DNA from: Curtobacterium sp. MCLR17_007 | GTDB lineage: Bacteria > Actinomycetota > Actinomycetes > Actinomycetales > Microbacteriaceae | Direction: 5' to 3' | Length of the DNA: 64,000 bases | NCBI RefSeq assembly: GCF_003234655.2 | Contig: NZ_CP126271.1 | Coordinates: 2,604,001-2,668,000 of the forward strand | Notes under the pieces: model-generated | What the model saw: only the letters and a program-made list of their open reading frames with translations | What the model was told of the DNA's origin: nothing | The model's database searches: none | Part shown: positions 35,392 through 44,383 of the stretch, one piece after another | How the letters are laid out: every line of letters starts with the position of its first letter | Numbering within the stretch: the first letter of the stretch is position 1 | Program-made: the position numbers and the translations under genes

Positions 35392-35430
35392 CGGCCGCGT
35401 CGCCCGGGGTTCCCGGGGTTCCCGGGTCCC

Positions 35431-35492
35431 GAGGTCCCGAGCCCGAGGTCCCGAGGTCCCGAGGTCCCGAGGTCTCGAGGTCTCGAGGTCTC
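35431..35492. repeat. 8-bp minisatellite after menC
   Basis: Six head-to-tail 8-bp units occupy 35445-35492, three GAGGTCCC followed by three GAGGTCTC, with one further unit at 35431. They begin about 40 bp past the menC stop. Confidence 0.9.
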
Positions 35493-35714
35493 ACAATTCT
35501 GGGATCTCGAGCCCCGGCACGGTGGAGTCGTCGCACCTCGGCGAACCTGAGCGGCGAGTCGCGCGACCACGTCTCGGCGGACGGCGTGCTCGGACCACTC
35601 GGCGACCGGCCGGCGGGGGTGTCGCGTCCGCGCGGGTCGCGCACCGGGCCTCCTGACGGGTCGGCCGCCAGCCGACCTGGACTGGGCGCTTGCCCGCCTG
35701 CCCGCCTGGCTGCG

Positions 35715-35832
35715 GTGGTCGCACGACCTGCCGCTCAGCGTTGCCGAAGTCGCGCAAACGGCCGCTCGCGGGGCTCGAAGGCGGCAGCTTCTGCAACCAC
35801 GACGACCAACCAGCGGCAAGTCGTGCGACCAC
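35715..35832. repeat. Long-armed inverted repeat in the menC–ccsB gap
   Basis: The 21-bp arms at 35715-35735 and 35812-35832 have one mismatch and are separated by 76 nt. GTTGC..GAAG and CTTC..GCAAC form a further inner pairing. The rest of the 609-bp gap (35392-36000) shows no credible gene. It holds only the minisatellite, this inverted repeat and short GGGCCTCC and CCAGTG repeats. Confidence 0.75.
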
Positions 35833-36000
35833 GGGAGGGCGACCGGGTCCAACGAGCGGAGCCAGTGCCGGTGAGCAAGGCCGGTGAGCAGGGCCAGTGA
35901 CCAGCGCCAGTGACGGAGCGACCGGTCAGTACCCCGGAACGGGAGGAGCACGGTGTCGGTCGGACCGACACCGTGCTCGCAGCGTTGCAGCGTCAGTGGC

Positions 36001-37008
36001 TCACAGGCCGGAGTAGCTGTGCAGCCCCTTGAAGAACACGTTGACGACGGCGAAGTTGAACATCACCGCGGAGAATCCGACGAGTGCCAGCCACGAGGAC
36101 CGGGCGCCGCGCCAGCCACGGGTGGCACGGGCGTGGATGTACCCGGCGTAGATGACCCAGATGATGAAGGTCCAGACTTCCTTGGTGTCCCAGCCCCAGT
36201 AGCGGCCCCAAGCCCGCTCGGCCCAGATGGCGCCCGCGATGAGCGTGAAGGTCCAGAGCACGAAGCCCACGAGCAGGACGCGGTAGGTCAGGACCTCGAG
36301 CCGGTCGGCGTCGGGCAGGGTCTCCATGAAACGGAGCTGCTTGGATGCTCCGCTGTGGCTGAGGCGGTAGGTCTGGATGAGCTGGGACACGGCCAGGCCG
36401 GCGCCGAGGGCGAAGAACCCCGTACCGGCGATCGCGACGAACACGTGCAGGACGAGCCAGTAGGACTCGAGCGCGGGCACGAGCGGCCGGACCGGCACGT
36501 AGTAGTTGACCGTGGCGATGCCGAGCAGGATCAGCGTGAGCCCGGTGATGAAGACACCGAGGAACTTCAGGTTCTGCCAGAGCTGCACGAGCAGGAAGAT
36601 CGCGATGATCAGACCCGTGCCCGTCAGCGAGAACTCGAACATGTTGCCCCACGGCACACGATCGGCTGCGATGCCGCGGAGGACGATGGCCCCGACGTGC
36701 AGCACGAGCGCCAGGACGGTCATCGCCATGCCGACGCGCTCGAACCGCGACCCGCGTCGACCAGAGCCGGTCTTGGCGGGCGCTTCGACACGCTCGAGGA
36801 CGACGGTGCCGCCCTGCACCGTCGCGACGGTCTTGGCCTGCTGCTGCCGTACGGTCGTGGCGACGGCGGTGCCGTCAGCACCCACCGTGACCTCGCCGGA
36901 CCGCTTGGCCATGTCGAGTGCGAACGAGATGAACGCCACCACGTACACGGCCATGGCCGAGTAGGTGAGGACGACCGAGTAGGTCGCGAGGTTCGTCGTC
37001 ATGTCCAC
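36001..37008 (-). CDS. ccsB: Cytochrome c biogenesis protein CcsB (haem-handling subunit)
   Basis: This 335-residue membrane protein of the CcmC/CcsA/ResC family in system II carries haem to apocytochrome c. The tryptophan-rich WWD motif is visible as AWGRYWGWDTKEVWTF, with eight or so membrane helices and conserved His residues nearby ('SYWLVLHVFVAIAG'). The start is GTG at 37008 or ATG at 37002, both behind AGGATTCCC. It overlaps the resB 3' end by 10 nt, so the two are coupled. Confidence 0.95.
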   Translation of the reverse strand: MDMTTNLATYSVVLTYSAMAVYVVAFISFALDMAKRSGEVTVGADGTAVATTVRQQQAKTVATVQGGTVVLERVEAPAKTGSGRRGSRFERVGMAMTVLALVLHVGAIVLRGIAADRVPWGNMFEFSLTGTGLIIAIFLLVQLWQNLKFLGVFITGLTLILLGIATVNYYVPVRPLVPALESYWLVLHVFVAIAGTGFFALGAGLAVSQLIQTYRLSHSGASKQLRFMETLPDADRLEVLTYRVLLVGFVLWTFTLIAGAIWAERAWGRYWGWDTKEVWTFIIWVIYAGYIHARATRGWRGARSSWLALVGFSAVMFNFAVVNVFFKGLHSYSGL

Positions 37009-38720
37009 GAGGGAATCCTAACTCCGAGGTCTGACACGTGCTTGGCGGCGATGTCCGCCACGGCCCGTTCGAGATTGGGGTCCTCGCCGCGGGCCAGCCC
37101 CGCGTACTCGAGGTCGTACTCGCCGTGTTCGGCGCCGGTGCGCGGCACGACCTTCACCCACACACGACGGCGCGGGACGAACAGCGACGTCAGCAGCCCG
37201 AGCACGCTGAGCACGGCGAACCCGCCGACCCACAGCTGCGAGGGGTCGTGGTGCACGTCGAGCGACACGTACCGCTTCACGCCGTTGAACGTGATCGACC
37301 CGGCTCCCTGCGGCAGGGTCTTGGTCTGGCCGGGCTTCAGCTCGATGCTCTTGGCCTCGGACTTGGTCCCGGCGATCTGCGTGAGCCCGCTCGTGTCGAG
37401 CTGGTAGACGCTGCGCGGCACACCGTCGTCCAACCCGAGGTTGCCGGTGTACACCTGCAGCGTCAGCAGCGGGTTCTCGGCGTCCGGGTAGTTCGACGTG
37501 AACGCCCCGGTGCCGAGCTTGACGGCCGTCGGGTAGAAGAACCCGACCATGCCGAGCTGGTCCGGTGCGGCGTCGGGGACCTTGACGACACCGGTCGACG
37601 TGTAGTTCGCGTCGGCGGGCAGGAAGGGCACGTCGTCCTGGAACGCCACGTTGCCGTCGCCGTCGCGCACCGTGACGTCCATGGCGTAGCCGTTGCCGAG
37701 CAGGTACACGTTCGTGCCGCCGATGGACAGCGGGTCGTTCACGCCGAGCCGGCCCGTCGTCGGCTGGCCGCCCTTGGCCTGCGATGTCACCGTCGCCGAG
37801 TAGTCCGTCGCCTGACCGAGCGCGTCGAGGTTCCGCTCCTCGTACTTGGTGACGAACTTGTCGAGGGTCAGGTTGTAGCCCTTGAGGTCGGTCTGCTGGA
37901 ACCAGCGACCCGGGTTGAACGAGTCGTACGACCCGAGGACGTTCGAGAAGGTCTGTCCCTCGACGAGCAGCCGCTGTCCGGTGTACCCGAAGCCGCCGCC
38001 GATCCCGACGGCGACGAGCACGCCGACGAGCGCGGCGTGGAACACCAGGTTGCCGGTCTCGCGCAGGTAGCCGCGCTCCGCGCTGACCGAGTCGCCGAAC
38101 CGCTCGACGCGGTACCCGGAGCGCTTCAGCAGCGCCATGGCGCGGGTGACGGCGTGGTCGGCTGACGGGAGGCCCGTGGCCGGGTCCGTCCCGCGTGCAC
38201 CGTCCGCCACCGTGTCCGGCCCGACCGGGACACTGCGGTAGCCCGCGAGTCGCGTCAGTCGGGCGGGGGTCCTGGGCGGGCGGGTCCGCAACGCCTGCCA
38301 GTGGTGCCTGGTGCGCGGGATGATGCAGCCGATGAGCGAGACGAACAGCAGCAGGTAGATCGCCGAGAACCACACCGAGGTGTAGGTGTCGAAGACCTGG
38401 AGCTTGTCGAGCACCGGGAAGAGCTGCGGGTGGTCGGCCTTGTACTGCACGACGCCGTTGGGGTCGGCGGTGCGCTGCGGCACGAGCGACCCGGGGATCG
38501 CGGCCAGCGCGAGCATCATCAGCAGGAACAGCGCCGTGCGCATGCTCGTCAGCTGGCGCCAGAAGTACCGAACGTACCCGAGGAACCCGAGCTTCGGTTG
38601 GTTGACCTCGCCGGGGCCGTCGGCCGGACCCGCGCCGTCAACGTGGTCGGACGGGCGCATCGGGTCGGACGCGGTGCCGTTCTCGAGCCGGCTGTCGTCG
38701 GTGTCAGACTGCCGGGACAT
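36999..38720 (-). CDS. resB: Cytochrome c biogenesis protein ResB
   Basis: This 573-residue partner of CcsB has three N-terminal membrane helices, a large extracytoplasmic domain and a final helix before the C-terminal tail. Visible family features are 'FWRQLTSMRTALFLLMMLALAAIPGSLVPQ', 'YTSVWFSAIYLLLFVSLIGCIIPR' and the late 'VGGFAVLSVLGLLTSLFVPRRR' in part. An acidic N-terminal tail of about 45 residues precedes the core. It starts at ATG 38720, overlapping ccdA by 17 nt. Confidence 0.95.
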   Translation of the reverse strand: MSRQSDTDDSRLENGTASDPMRPSDHVDGAGPADGPGEVNQPKLGFLGYVRYFWRQLTSMRTALFLLMMLALAAIPGSLVPQRTADPNGVVQYKADHPQLFPVLDKLQVFDTYTSVWFSAIYLLLFVSLIGCIIPRTRHHWQALRTRPPRTPARLTRLAGYRSVPVGPDTVADGARGTDPATGLPSADHAVTRAMALLKRSGYRVERFGDSVSAERGYLRETGNLVFHAALVGVLVAVGIGGGFGYTGQRLLVEGQTFSNVLGSYDSFNPGRWFQQTDLKGYNLTLDKFVTKYEERNLDALGQATDYSATVTSQAKGGQPTTGRLGVNDPLSIGGTNVYLLGNGYAMDVTVRDGDGNVAFQDDVPFLPADANYTSTGVVKVPDAAPDQLGMVGFFYPTAVKLGTGAFTSNYPDAENPLLTLQVYTGNLGLDDGVPRSVYQLDTSGLTQIAGTKSEAKSIELKPGQTKTLPQGAGSITFNGVKRYVSLDVHHDPSQLWVGGFAVLSVLGLLTSLFVPRRRVWVKVVPRTGAEHGEYDLEYAGLARGEDPNLERAVADIAAKHVSDLGVRIPSWT

Positions 38721-39447
38721 AGCTCTGGATCACCGCCCCGACGCTCGACATGACGGCCGACCAGATGCCGGTGACCATGAGCAGACCGATGACGATCAGG
38801 ATCGCTCCTCCGATGATGTTGACGACGCGCATGTGGCGCTTCACGACGCGGATCGCTCCGGCTGCCCACCCGGCTCCGAGGGCGACGAGCAGGAACGGGA
38901 TGCCGAGCCCCAGGCAGTAGGCGACGCCGAGCCACATGCCCTGCCAGGCGCTGCCGGCCTGCACGCTCAGCAGGTTGATCGCGGCGAGGGTCGGGCCGAG
39001 GCACGGGGTCCAGCCGAGGCCGAACACGATGCCGAGCAGCGGGGCACCGACCAGGCCGGTCGCGGGGGTCCACGACGGCTTGAGCGTGCGCTGCAGGACG
39101 GTGAAGCGACCGATGAAGACCAGGCCCATCAGGATCACGACGACGCCGAGGACCTGGGTGATCACGTCACGCCAGCGGACGAGCCAGAAGCCGAGCGCGC
39201 CGAACACGGTCGTGTAGGCGACGAAGACGGCGGTGAAGCCGAGCACGAAGAGCAGCACCCCGAGGACCACGCGACCCCGACCCCGGTTCCCCGCGTCGGC
39301 GATCCCGCTGACGTACCCCAGGTACCCGGGGACGAGCGGCAGGACGCACGGCGAGAGGAACGACACGAGCCCCGCGAGCAGGGCCACGGGCAGCGCCACC
39401 AGCATCTGTCCGCTGAGGATCGCGTCGGAGAAGGGGTTGCTGCCCAC
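38704..39447 (-). CDS. ccdA: Thiol-disulfide transporter CcdA
   Basis: This 247-residue DsbD-like membrane protein passes electrons from thioredoxin across the membrane to ResA. The two redox cysteines are in SFLSPCVLPLVPGY and GLGWTPCLGPTL, each in a membrane helix, as required. It has about six helices. It starts at GTG 39447, 3 bp after resA, and overlaps resB by 17 nt. Confidence 0.96.
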   Translation of the reverse strand: MGSNPFSDAILSGQMLVALPVALLAGLVSFLSPCVLPLVPGYLGYVSGIADAGNRGRGRVVLGVLLFVLGFTAVFVAYTTVFGALGFWLVRWRDVITQVLGVVVILMGLVFIGRFTVLQRTLKPSWTPATGLVGAPLLGIVFGLGWTPCLGPTLAAINLLSVQAGSAWQGMWLGVAYCLGLGIPFLLVALGAGWAAGAIRVVKRHMRVVNIIGGAILIVIGLLMVTGIWSAVMSSVGAVIQSYVPAV

Positions 39448-39450
39448 GGG

Positions 39451-40074
39451 TCAGGACGCCTTGCTGCCGTCGAGCTCGTCGCTGACCAGGGTGTCGAGGA
39501 TGCTCGTGCCGTCGATCGCGCCGAGCACGCGGGCGGCGACGCGGCCCTTGGTGTCGAGGACGATCGTCGCGGGGACGGCGTTCGGCGCGATCTGCCCGGA
39601 CAGCGCGAGCTGCATCGTGCCCTTGTCGGCGTCGAGCACGGTCGGGTAGTCGATCCCGAAGGTGCGCTCAAAGGCCGCGGCGGTGGCGGCCTGGTCGCGC
39701 ACGTTGACGCCGATGAACTGCACGTCCTTGTCCGCGTACTTCTGCTGCACGGTGTTGAGGTACTTCGCCTCGGCGCGGCAGGGCGGGCAGCTGGCGTACC
39801 AGAAGTTCAGCACGACGACCTTGCCGCGCAGCGCCTTCGCCGACAGCGTCCCGCCATCGGTGTCCTTCGCGGTGAAGTCGACGGTGTCCGTCCGCTTGTC
39901 GGCCGCGACCTCGGTCACCGCGCCGTCGCCGGAGATGTAGTTCTGCGTGGTGCCACTGCCGTACTGCTTCGACAGCGAGTCGCTGCCGCCGGAGCACCCG
40001 GTCAGCGCGAGGGCGGCGACCACGGCGGTCGCCGCGACCGCGACGACACGCTTCCTGACACTGCGGTTGGTCAC
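39451..40074 (-). CDS. resA: Thiol-disulfide lipoprotein, TlpA/ResA family
   Basis: This 207-residue exported thioredoxin-fold protein is predicted to be lipidated at Cys27 (lipobox LTGC). The active site is WYASCPPC at residues 92-99. It keeps apocytochrome c haem-binding cysteines reduced, fed by CcdA encoded next. GTG 40074 is preceded by AAGGAG and overlaps the stop of the phosphatase gene by 4 nt (GTGA). The role is assigned from the intact resA–ccdA–resB–ccsB order. Confidence 0.93.
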   Translation of the reverse strand: MTNRSVRKRVVAVAATAVVAALALTGCSGGSDSLSKQYGSGTTQNYISGDGAVTEVAADKRTDTVDFTAKDTDGGTLSAKALRGKVVVLNFWYASCPPCRAEAKYLNTVQQKYADKDVQFIGVNVRDQAATAAAFERTFGIDYPTVLDADKGTMQLALSGQIAPNAVPATIVLDTKGRVAARVLGAIDGTSILDTLVSDELDGSKAS

Positions 40075-40727
40075 ACTGCTCCTTCGTCGACGGCGCGTTC
40101 GCGGAGTTCCATCGCCGGGTCCGCGTACCCGGCCTCGATGAAGCGGCCGCCGGACGTGGCGGGCACGCGCTCGAGGGTCGTGATGCTGGAGAGGTCGCAC
40201 CGGCGTCGGCGCGGGTCGTGCCACAGGGGCTCCCCCGCGAGACGACGGTGGACCATCCAGATCGGCAGCTGGTGGCTCACGAGGACGACGTCGCCCTCGT
40301 CGACACTCTCCCACGCACTGCCGACAGCGGCCAGCATGCGGTTGGCGATCGACTCGTAGGCCTCGCCCCAGCTGGGTCGCCACGGGTTCGCGATCCAGGG
40401 CCACTCGGCCGGTCGCCGGACGGAGCGCTTGGTGAACCCGGGAGGCTGTCCCTCGTACCGGTTGGTCGGCTCGATCAGGCGTTCGTCGAGGCTGACGTCG
40501 AGCCCGTAGGCGGCGGCCCATGGTGCAGCGGACTCCTGCGTGCGCTGGAGCGGCGAGGCCACGATGCGGCGGACGTCGACGCCGGCGTCCTTCCACGCGG
40601 TGGCGGACGCGGCAGCCATCCGGTGCCCGAGCTCGCTAAGTCCGAAGCCCGGCAGACGCCCGTACAACACGCGGTCCGGGTTGTGGACCTCGCCGTGACG
40701 GACGAGGTGGATTCGGGTCGCCGGCAT
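40071..40727 (-). CDS. Histidine phosphatase family protein
   Basis: This 218-residue phosphoglycerate-mutase-like protein has the catalytic motif 'LVRHGEVHNPDRVLYGRLPG' (RHG) and a second His in VVLVSHQLPIWMVH. It lacks the length of true Gpm enzymes. This protein is a regular first gene of the actinobacterial ResABC operon, but its substrate is unknown. ATG 40727 (MPATRIHLVRHGE) is chosen over one at 40769. It overlaps resA by 4 nt. Confidence 0.92.
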   Translation of the reverse strand: MPATRIHLVRHGEVHNPDRVLYGRLPGFGLSELGHRMAAASATAWKDAGVDVRRIVASPLQRTQESAAPWAAAYGLDVSLDERLIEPTNRYEGQPPGFTKRSVRRPAEWPWIANPWRPSWGEAYESIANRMLAAVGSAWESVDEGDVVLVSHQLPIWMVHRRLAGEPLWHDPRRRRCDLSSITTLERVPATSGGRFIEAGYADPAMELRERAVDEGAV

Positions 40728-40794
40728 GGGTTCCAGTGTAGGTCGCGCGACCGTTCCCACTGGCCACACAGCGGATTGGCGGCTTCGGGACCGC

Positions 40795-42285
40795 TCAGCC
40801 GAGGTGGCCGGACAGCCGGCCGTGCAGCGCCACCGACCCGGTGTTGAGGTTCACGACCTCGACCCGCGTCCCGTGCTTGGCGAACCGCTGCTCGACGCCG
40901 TCGAGTGCAGCGACCGTGCTGGCGTCGAACACGTGCGCGTCGGACATGTCGATGACCACGTTCGCCGGGTCCTCGGCGTACGAGAACCGCGTGACGAGGT
41001 CGTTCGACGACGCGAAGAACAGCGCACCACGAACCCGGTACCGCACGGTGTCGTCGTCGACCGGTTCGCGGACGACCTCGACCACGTGGGCAACCCGACG
41101 GGCGAAGACGAGCGCGGCGACCACGACGCCGACGAGCACGCCGGTCGCGAGGTTGTCCGTGACGACGACCACCAGGACCGTGATCACCATGACGGCCGTC
41201 TCGCCGAGCGGCATCCGGCCGAGCGTGCGGGGACGGATGCTGTGCCAGTCGAAGGTCGCGACGCAGACCATGAGCATGACCGCCGTGAGCGCGGCCATCG
41301 GGATCCGCGCGACGACGTCGTGGAGCACGATCGTCAGCACGAGCACCGAGGCACCCGCGGCGAACGTCGAGATACGTGTCCGGGCGCCGGCGGTCTTCAC
41401 GTTGATGACCGTCTGCCCGATCATCGCGCAGCCGCCCGTGCCGCCGAAGAACGCGGAGGCGATGTTGGCGATGCCCTGGCCCCACGACTCGCGCCACTTG
41501 CTCGAGCCGGTGTCCGTCAGGGCGTCGACGAGCTGCGCCGTCAGGAGCGTCTCGATGAGTCCGACGATCGCCATGCCGAACGCGTACGGCGCGATGATCG
41601 TCAGGGTGTCGAAGGAGATCGGCACCGTGATGCCGTTGAACCCCGGCAACGCCGTGGGGAGCGCCCCCTCGTCGCCGACGGTCGGCACGGCGACGCCGAA
41701 CACGACCGTGATCAGGGTGATGACCACGACCGCGATGAGCGGTGCCGGCACGGCCTTGGTCAGGTAGGGGAACCCGACGATGACCGCGACGCCCAGGGCG
41801 GTCAGGGGCCAGACGACGAACGGGACGTCGTGGCCGAACAGGTTCGGCAGCTGCGCGGTGAAGATCAGGATGGCCAGGGCGTTGACGAACGCGACGTTGA
41901 CGCTGCGCGGGATGAACCGCATCAGCCGGGCGACCCCGAGAAACCCGAGCACGAGCTGGATCACGCCCCCGAGCACGATCGTCGGGACCAGGTAGGCGAT
42001 GCCGTGGTCGCGGACGAGCGGCGCGATGACGAGCGCGACCGAGCCGGCCGCTGCCGAGACCATCGCGGGCCGCCCGCCGACGACGGCGATCACGACGGCG
42101 ATGACCACGCTGGAGAACAGGCCGACCGCCGGGTCGACACCGGCGACGACGGAGAAGGAGATCGCCTCGGGGATGAGTGCGAGCGCGGTCACGACACCGG
42201 CGAGCACCTCGCGTGACAGCATGCGCGGCGAGCGGAGGGCCGACAGGACGCTCTGGGCGGGGGGAGCCGAGGTGAGGGTGGTCAT
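40795..42285 (-). CDS. SulP family anion transporter with STAS domain
   Basis: This 496-residue protein has about twelve membrane helices and a C-terminal STAS domain (NVVIDMSDAHVFDASTVAALDG). SulP proteins move sulfate, bicarbonate or dicarboxylates, and the short anion-site segment 'PEAISFSVVAGVDPAVGLFS' is present. The substrate cannot be stated from this. ATG 42285 lies only 4 bp from a perfect palindrome shared with the divergent MerR gene, so its transcript should have almost no leader. Confidence 0.93.
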   Translation of the reverse strand: MTTLTSAPPAQSVLSALRSPRMLSREVLAGVVTALALIPEAISFSVVAGVDPAVGLFSSVVIAVVIAVVGGRPAMVSAAAGSVALVIAPLVRDHGIAYLVPTIVLGGVIQLVLGFLGVARLMRFIPRSVNVAFVNALAILIFTAQLPNLFGHDVPFVVWPLTALGVAVIVGFPYLTKAVPAPLIAVVVITLITVVFGVAVPTVGDEGALPTALPGFNGITVPISFDTLTIIAPYAFGMAIVGLIETLLTAQLVDALTDTGSSKWRESWGQGIANIASAFFGGTGGCAMIGQTVINVKTAGARTRISTFAAGASVLVLTIVLHDVVARIPMAALTAVMLMVCVATFDWHSIRPRTLGRMPLGETAVMVITVLVVVVTDNLATGVLVGVVVAALVFARRVAHVVEVVREPVDDDTVRYRVRGALFFASSNDLVTRFSYAEDPANVVIDMSDAHVFDASTVAALDGVEQRFAKHGTRVEVVNLNTGSVALHGRLSGHLG

Positions 42286-42289
42286 CGCC

Positions 42290-42323
42290 GCCAACCCTAC
42301 CCTCACGTGAGGGTAGGGTTGGC
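42290..42323. promoter_or_regulatory. 34-bp perfect palindrome, shared MerR/SulP promoter-operator
   Basis: Exact 17-bp arms (42290-42306 and 42307-42323) are centred on CACGTG. TAGGGT at 42314-42319 is placed 7 bp before the MerR ATG. Its mirror image at 42299-42294 is placed similarly before the SulP ATG. So both promoters and the MerR dyad appear to be the same element. Confidence 0.8.
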
Positions 42324-42325
42324 TC

Positions 42326-42727
42326 ATGACGGATGATCGCGATCCCGGCTCGATGCACATCGGTGAGCTCGCCGACCGCGCGGGGATGTCCCTGCGGACG
42401 ATCCGCCACTACGACGAGGTCGGTCTGCTGGTGCCGAGCGGGCGGACCGCCGGCGGCTTCCGGGTCTACACCGAGCGCGACCTCGAGCGCCTGCTGGTGA
42501 TCCGCCGGATGAAGCCGCTCGGATTCTCGCTGGACGAGATGGGCGACCTGCTCAGCATCGTGGACGGCCTGCCCGGTACGGACGCCGAGGACACGGCCGC
42601 TCGCGCCGCTCGGCTCGACGCCTTCCTGCAGGACGCCCGCGACCGTCACGCGAAGCTCGTCGAACGCGCGGGCATGGCCGAGGAGTTCATCGGCACACTC
42701 GGGACTCTCCGCGCCTCGCTGCCCTGA
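42326..42727 (+). CDS. MerR family transcriptional regulator
   Basis: This 133-residue regulator has the N-terminal winged helix and MerR signature (MHIGELADRAGMSLRTIRHY, then DEVGLLVPSGRTAGGFRVY) and a C-terminal coiled coil. No metal-type Cys pair is seen, so it is probably not a metal sensor. It is divergent from the SulP transporter and shares the palindrome at 42290, so it most likely controls both genes. ATG 42326 is 2 bp from the palindrome end. Confidence 0.93.
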   Translation: MTDDRDPGSMHIGELADRAGMSLRTIRHYDEVGLLVPSGRTAGGFRVYTERDLERLLVIRRMKPLGFSLDEMGDLLSIVDGLPGTDAEDTAARAARLDAFLQDARDRHAKLVERAGMAEEFIGTLGTLRASLP

Positions 42728-42952
42728 GCCGGCCGCTGCCGGGCGGCCGGGCCAGCCCCTGACAGCCAGCCACTGCCGGGTGGACGGACCAGCCCTGGCG
42801 GACCGGGCCGCGAGTCCCCCGCTCGCGACCCGGCCACCCCCGGAACGCTACGGTTCCCCGGACGGCGATCCGGGCCTCCCGACCGGGTCTGTGGACAACT
42901 GCGAACCGCAACCGGCCTGTGCAGGAAGCGGAGCCGGATAGACTCGACGACC

Positions 42953-44293
42953 GTGATCGAACGCACCCGCATCAGCGACCTCGCCGCTCTCCCCGACGGT
43001 CCCGTCTCCGTGGCCGGATGGGTCGAGACGGTCCGTGATCAGAAGAAGGTGCAGTTCGTCGTGCTCCGCGACGAGACCGGCGCCGTCCAGCTGGTCAACC
43101 CGGCGACCCGCGAGGCGACCGAGGGCGACGACGCATCCGCGGCTGCCCTGGCCACGACCGAGTCGATCTCGGGCCTGGCGCACGGCTCCTTCATCCACGT
43201 GACGGGCACGCTCAAGCACGACGAGCGCGTCAAGCTCGGTGGACTCGAGGTCAAGGTCGGCGAGCTGACCGTCGTCAGCGCGGCGATCCCGGAGACCCCG
43301 ATCGCCGACGACTCCTCGCTCGACAAGCGGCTCGACTGGCGCTTCATCGACCTGCGCAACCGCAAGCAGAACCTGATCTTCCGCATCCAGACGACCCTCG
43401 AGCACGCGTTCCGCACCTACTGGGTCGAGCGCGACTACATCGAGATCCACACCCCCAAGCTGATGGCGTCGGCGTCCGAGTCCCGCGCCGAGCTCTTCCA
43501 GCTGGAGTACTTCGAGACCACCGCCTACCTGGCGCAGTCGCCGCAGAACTTCAAGCAGATGGCCCAGCCGGCCGGGTTCGGTGCCGTGTTCGAGATCGCC
43601 GACGCGTTCCGCGCCGACCCGTCGTTCACCAGCCGCCACGCGACCGAGTTCACCAGTGTCGACGCCGAGTTCTCGTGGATCGAGTCCCACGAGGACGTCA
43701 TGGCGATGCACGAAGAGGTGCTGGTGGCGGGCATCACCGCGGTCAAGGAGAAGTACGGCAAGGACATCGAGGAGGTCTTCGGCTTCGAGCTGCAGGTCCC
43801 CACCACGCCGTTCCCCCGGGTGACCCTGGCCGAGGCCCGCACGATCGTCGCCGACAGCGGCCACGACGTCGTCCGGGCCGACGGCGACCTGGACCCCGAG
43901 GGCGAGCGCCGCGTGTCCGCCTGGGCCAAGGAGCACCACGGTTCGGAGTTCGTGTTCGTCACGGACTACGACGCCTCGATCCGGCCGTACTACCACATGC
44001 GCCACGCCGACGACCCGACGCTCACGAACAGCTACGACCTGCTGTTCAACGGCGCCGAGATCTCCACGGGCGCCCAGCGCGAGCACCGCGTCGACGTCCT
44101 CACCGCCCAGGCCGAGGAGAAGGGCCTGGACCCGGCCGAGCTGGGCTGGTACCTGGACTTCTTCCGCTACGGCGTGCCGCCGCACGGTGGCTTCGGCATG
44201 GGCCTGGCGCGCGTGCTGATGCTCATGCTCGGCGAGCCCTCGATCCGCGAGGTCACGTACCTGTTCCGCGGCCCGACGCGCCTGACCCCGTAG
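42953..44293 (+). CDS. aspS: Aspartyl-tRNA synthetase, archaeal-type (nondiscriminating)
   Basis: This 446-residue class IIb synthetase lacks the GAD insertion of typical bacterial AspRS (usually about 590 residues), so it is of the archaeal/compact type. An OB-fold anticodon domain precedes the catalytic core, which has motif 2 'DAFRADPSFTSRHATEFTSV' and motif 3 GFGMGLARVLMLMLG. Compact AspRS enzymes often charge tRNA-Asn too, with correction by GatCAB. This is inference. It starts at GTG 42953, and a long hairpin follows. Confidence 0.95.
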   Translation: MIERTRISDLAALPDGPVSVAGWVETVRDQKKVQFVVLRDETGAVQLVNPATREATEGDDASAAALATTESISGLAHGSFIHVTGTLKHDERVKLGGLEVKVGELTVVSAAIPETPIADDSSLDKRLDWRFIDLRNRKQNLIFRIQTTLEHAFRTYWVERDYIEIHTPKLMASASESRAELFQLEYFETTAYLAQSPQNFKQMAQPAGFGAVFEIADAFRADPSFTSRHATEFTSVDAEFSWIESHEDVMAMHEEVLVAGITAVKEKYGKDIEEVFGFELQVPTTPFPRVTLAEARTIVADSGHDVVRADGDLDPEGERRVSAWAKEHHGSEFVFVTDYDASIRPYYHMRHADDPTLTNSYDLLFNGAEISTGAQREHRVDVLTAQAEEKGLDPAELGWYLDFFRYGVPPHGGFGMGLARVLMLMLGEPSIREVTYLFRGPTRLTP

Positions 44294-44339
44294 ACGGCGC
44301 GCGGGGGCGGCGCGAGCCGCACCCGCCACCCGCACAACC

Positions 44340-44383
44340 AAAGCCGGCTCGAACCACGGACTTCCGTGGTTCGAGCCGGCTTT
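44340..44383 (+). terminator. Strong terminator hairpin after aspS
   Basis: Perfect 20-bp arms (44340-44359 with 44364-44383) and a 4-nt loop end in TTTCG. The left flank is CGCACAACC, as in the 1426 hairpin, and both inner loops are bordered by ACCACGG/CCGTGGT. Confidence 0.85.

Noticed and set aside
35381..35644. An 87-codon minus-strand frame in the menC–ccsB gap
   Set aside because: Much of it translates the 8-bp minisatellite; there is no ribosome-binding site or domain.
40475..42649. A 724-codon minus-strand frame through the SulP transporter
   Set aside because: It is Arg/Ala/His-rich and out of frame with the well-supported SulP protein.
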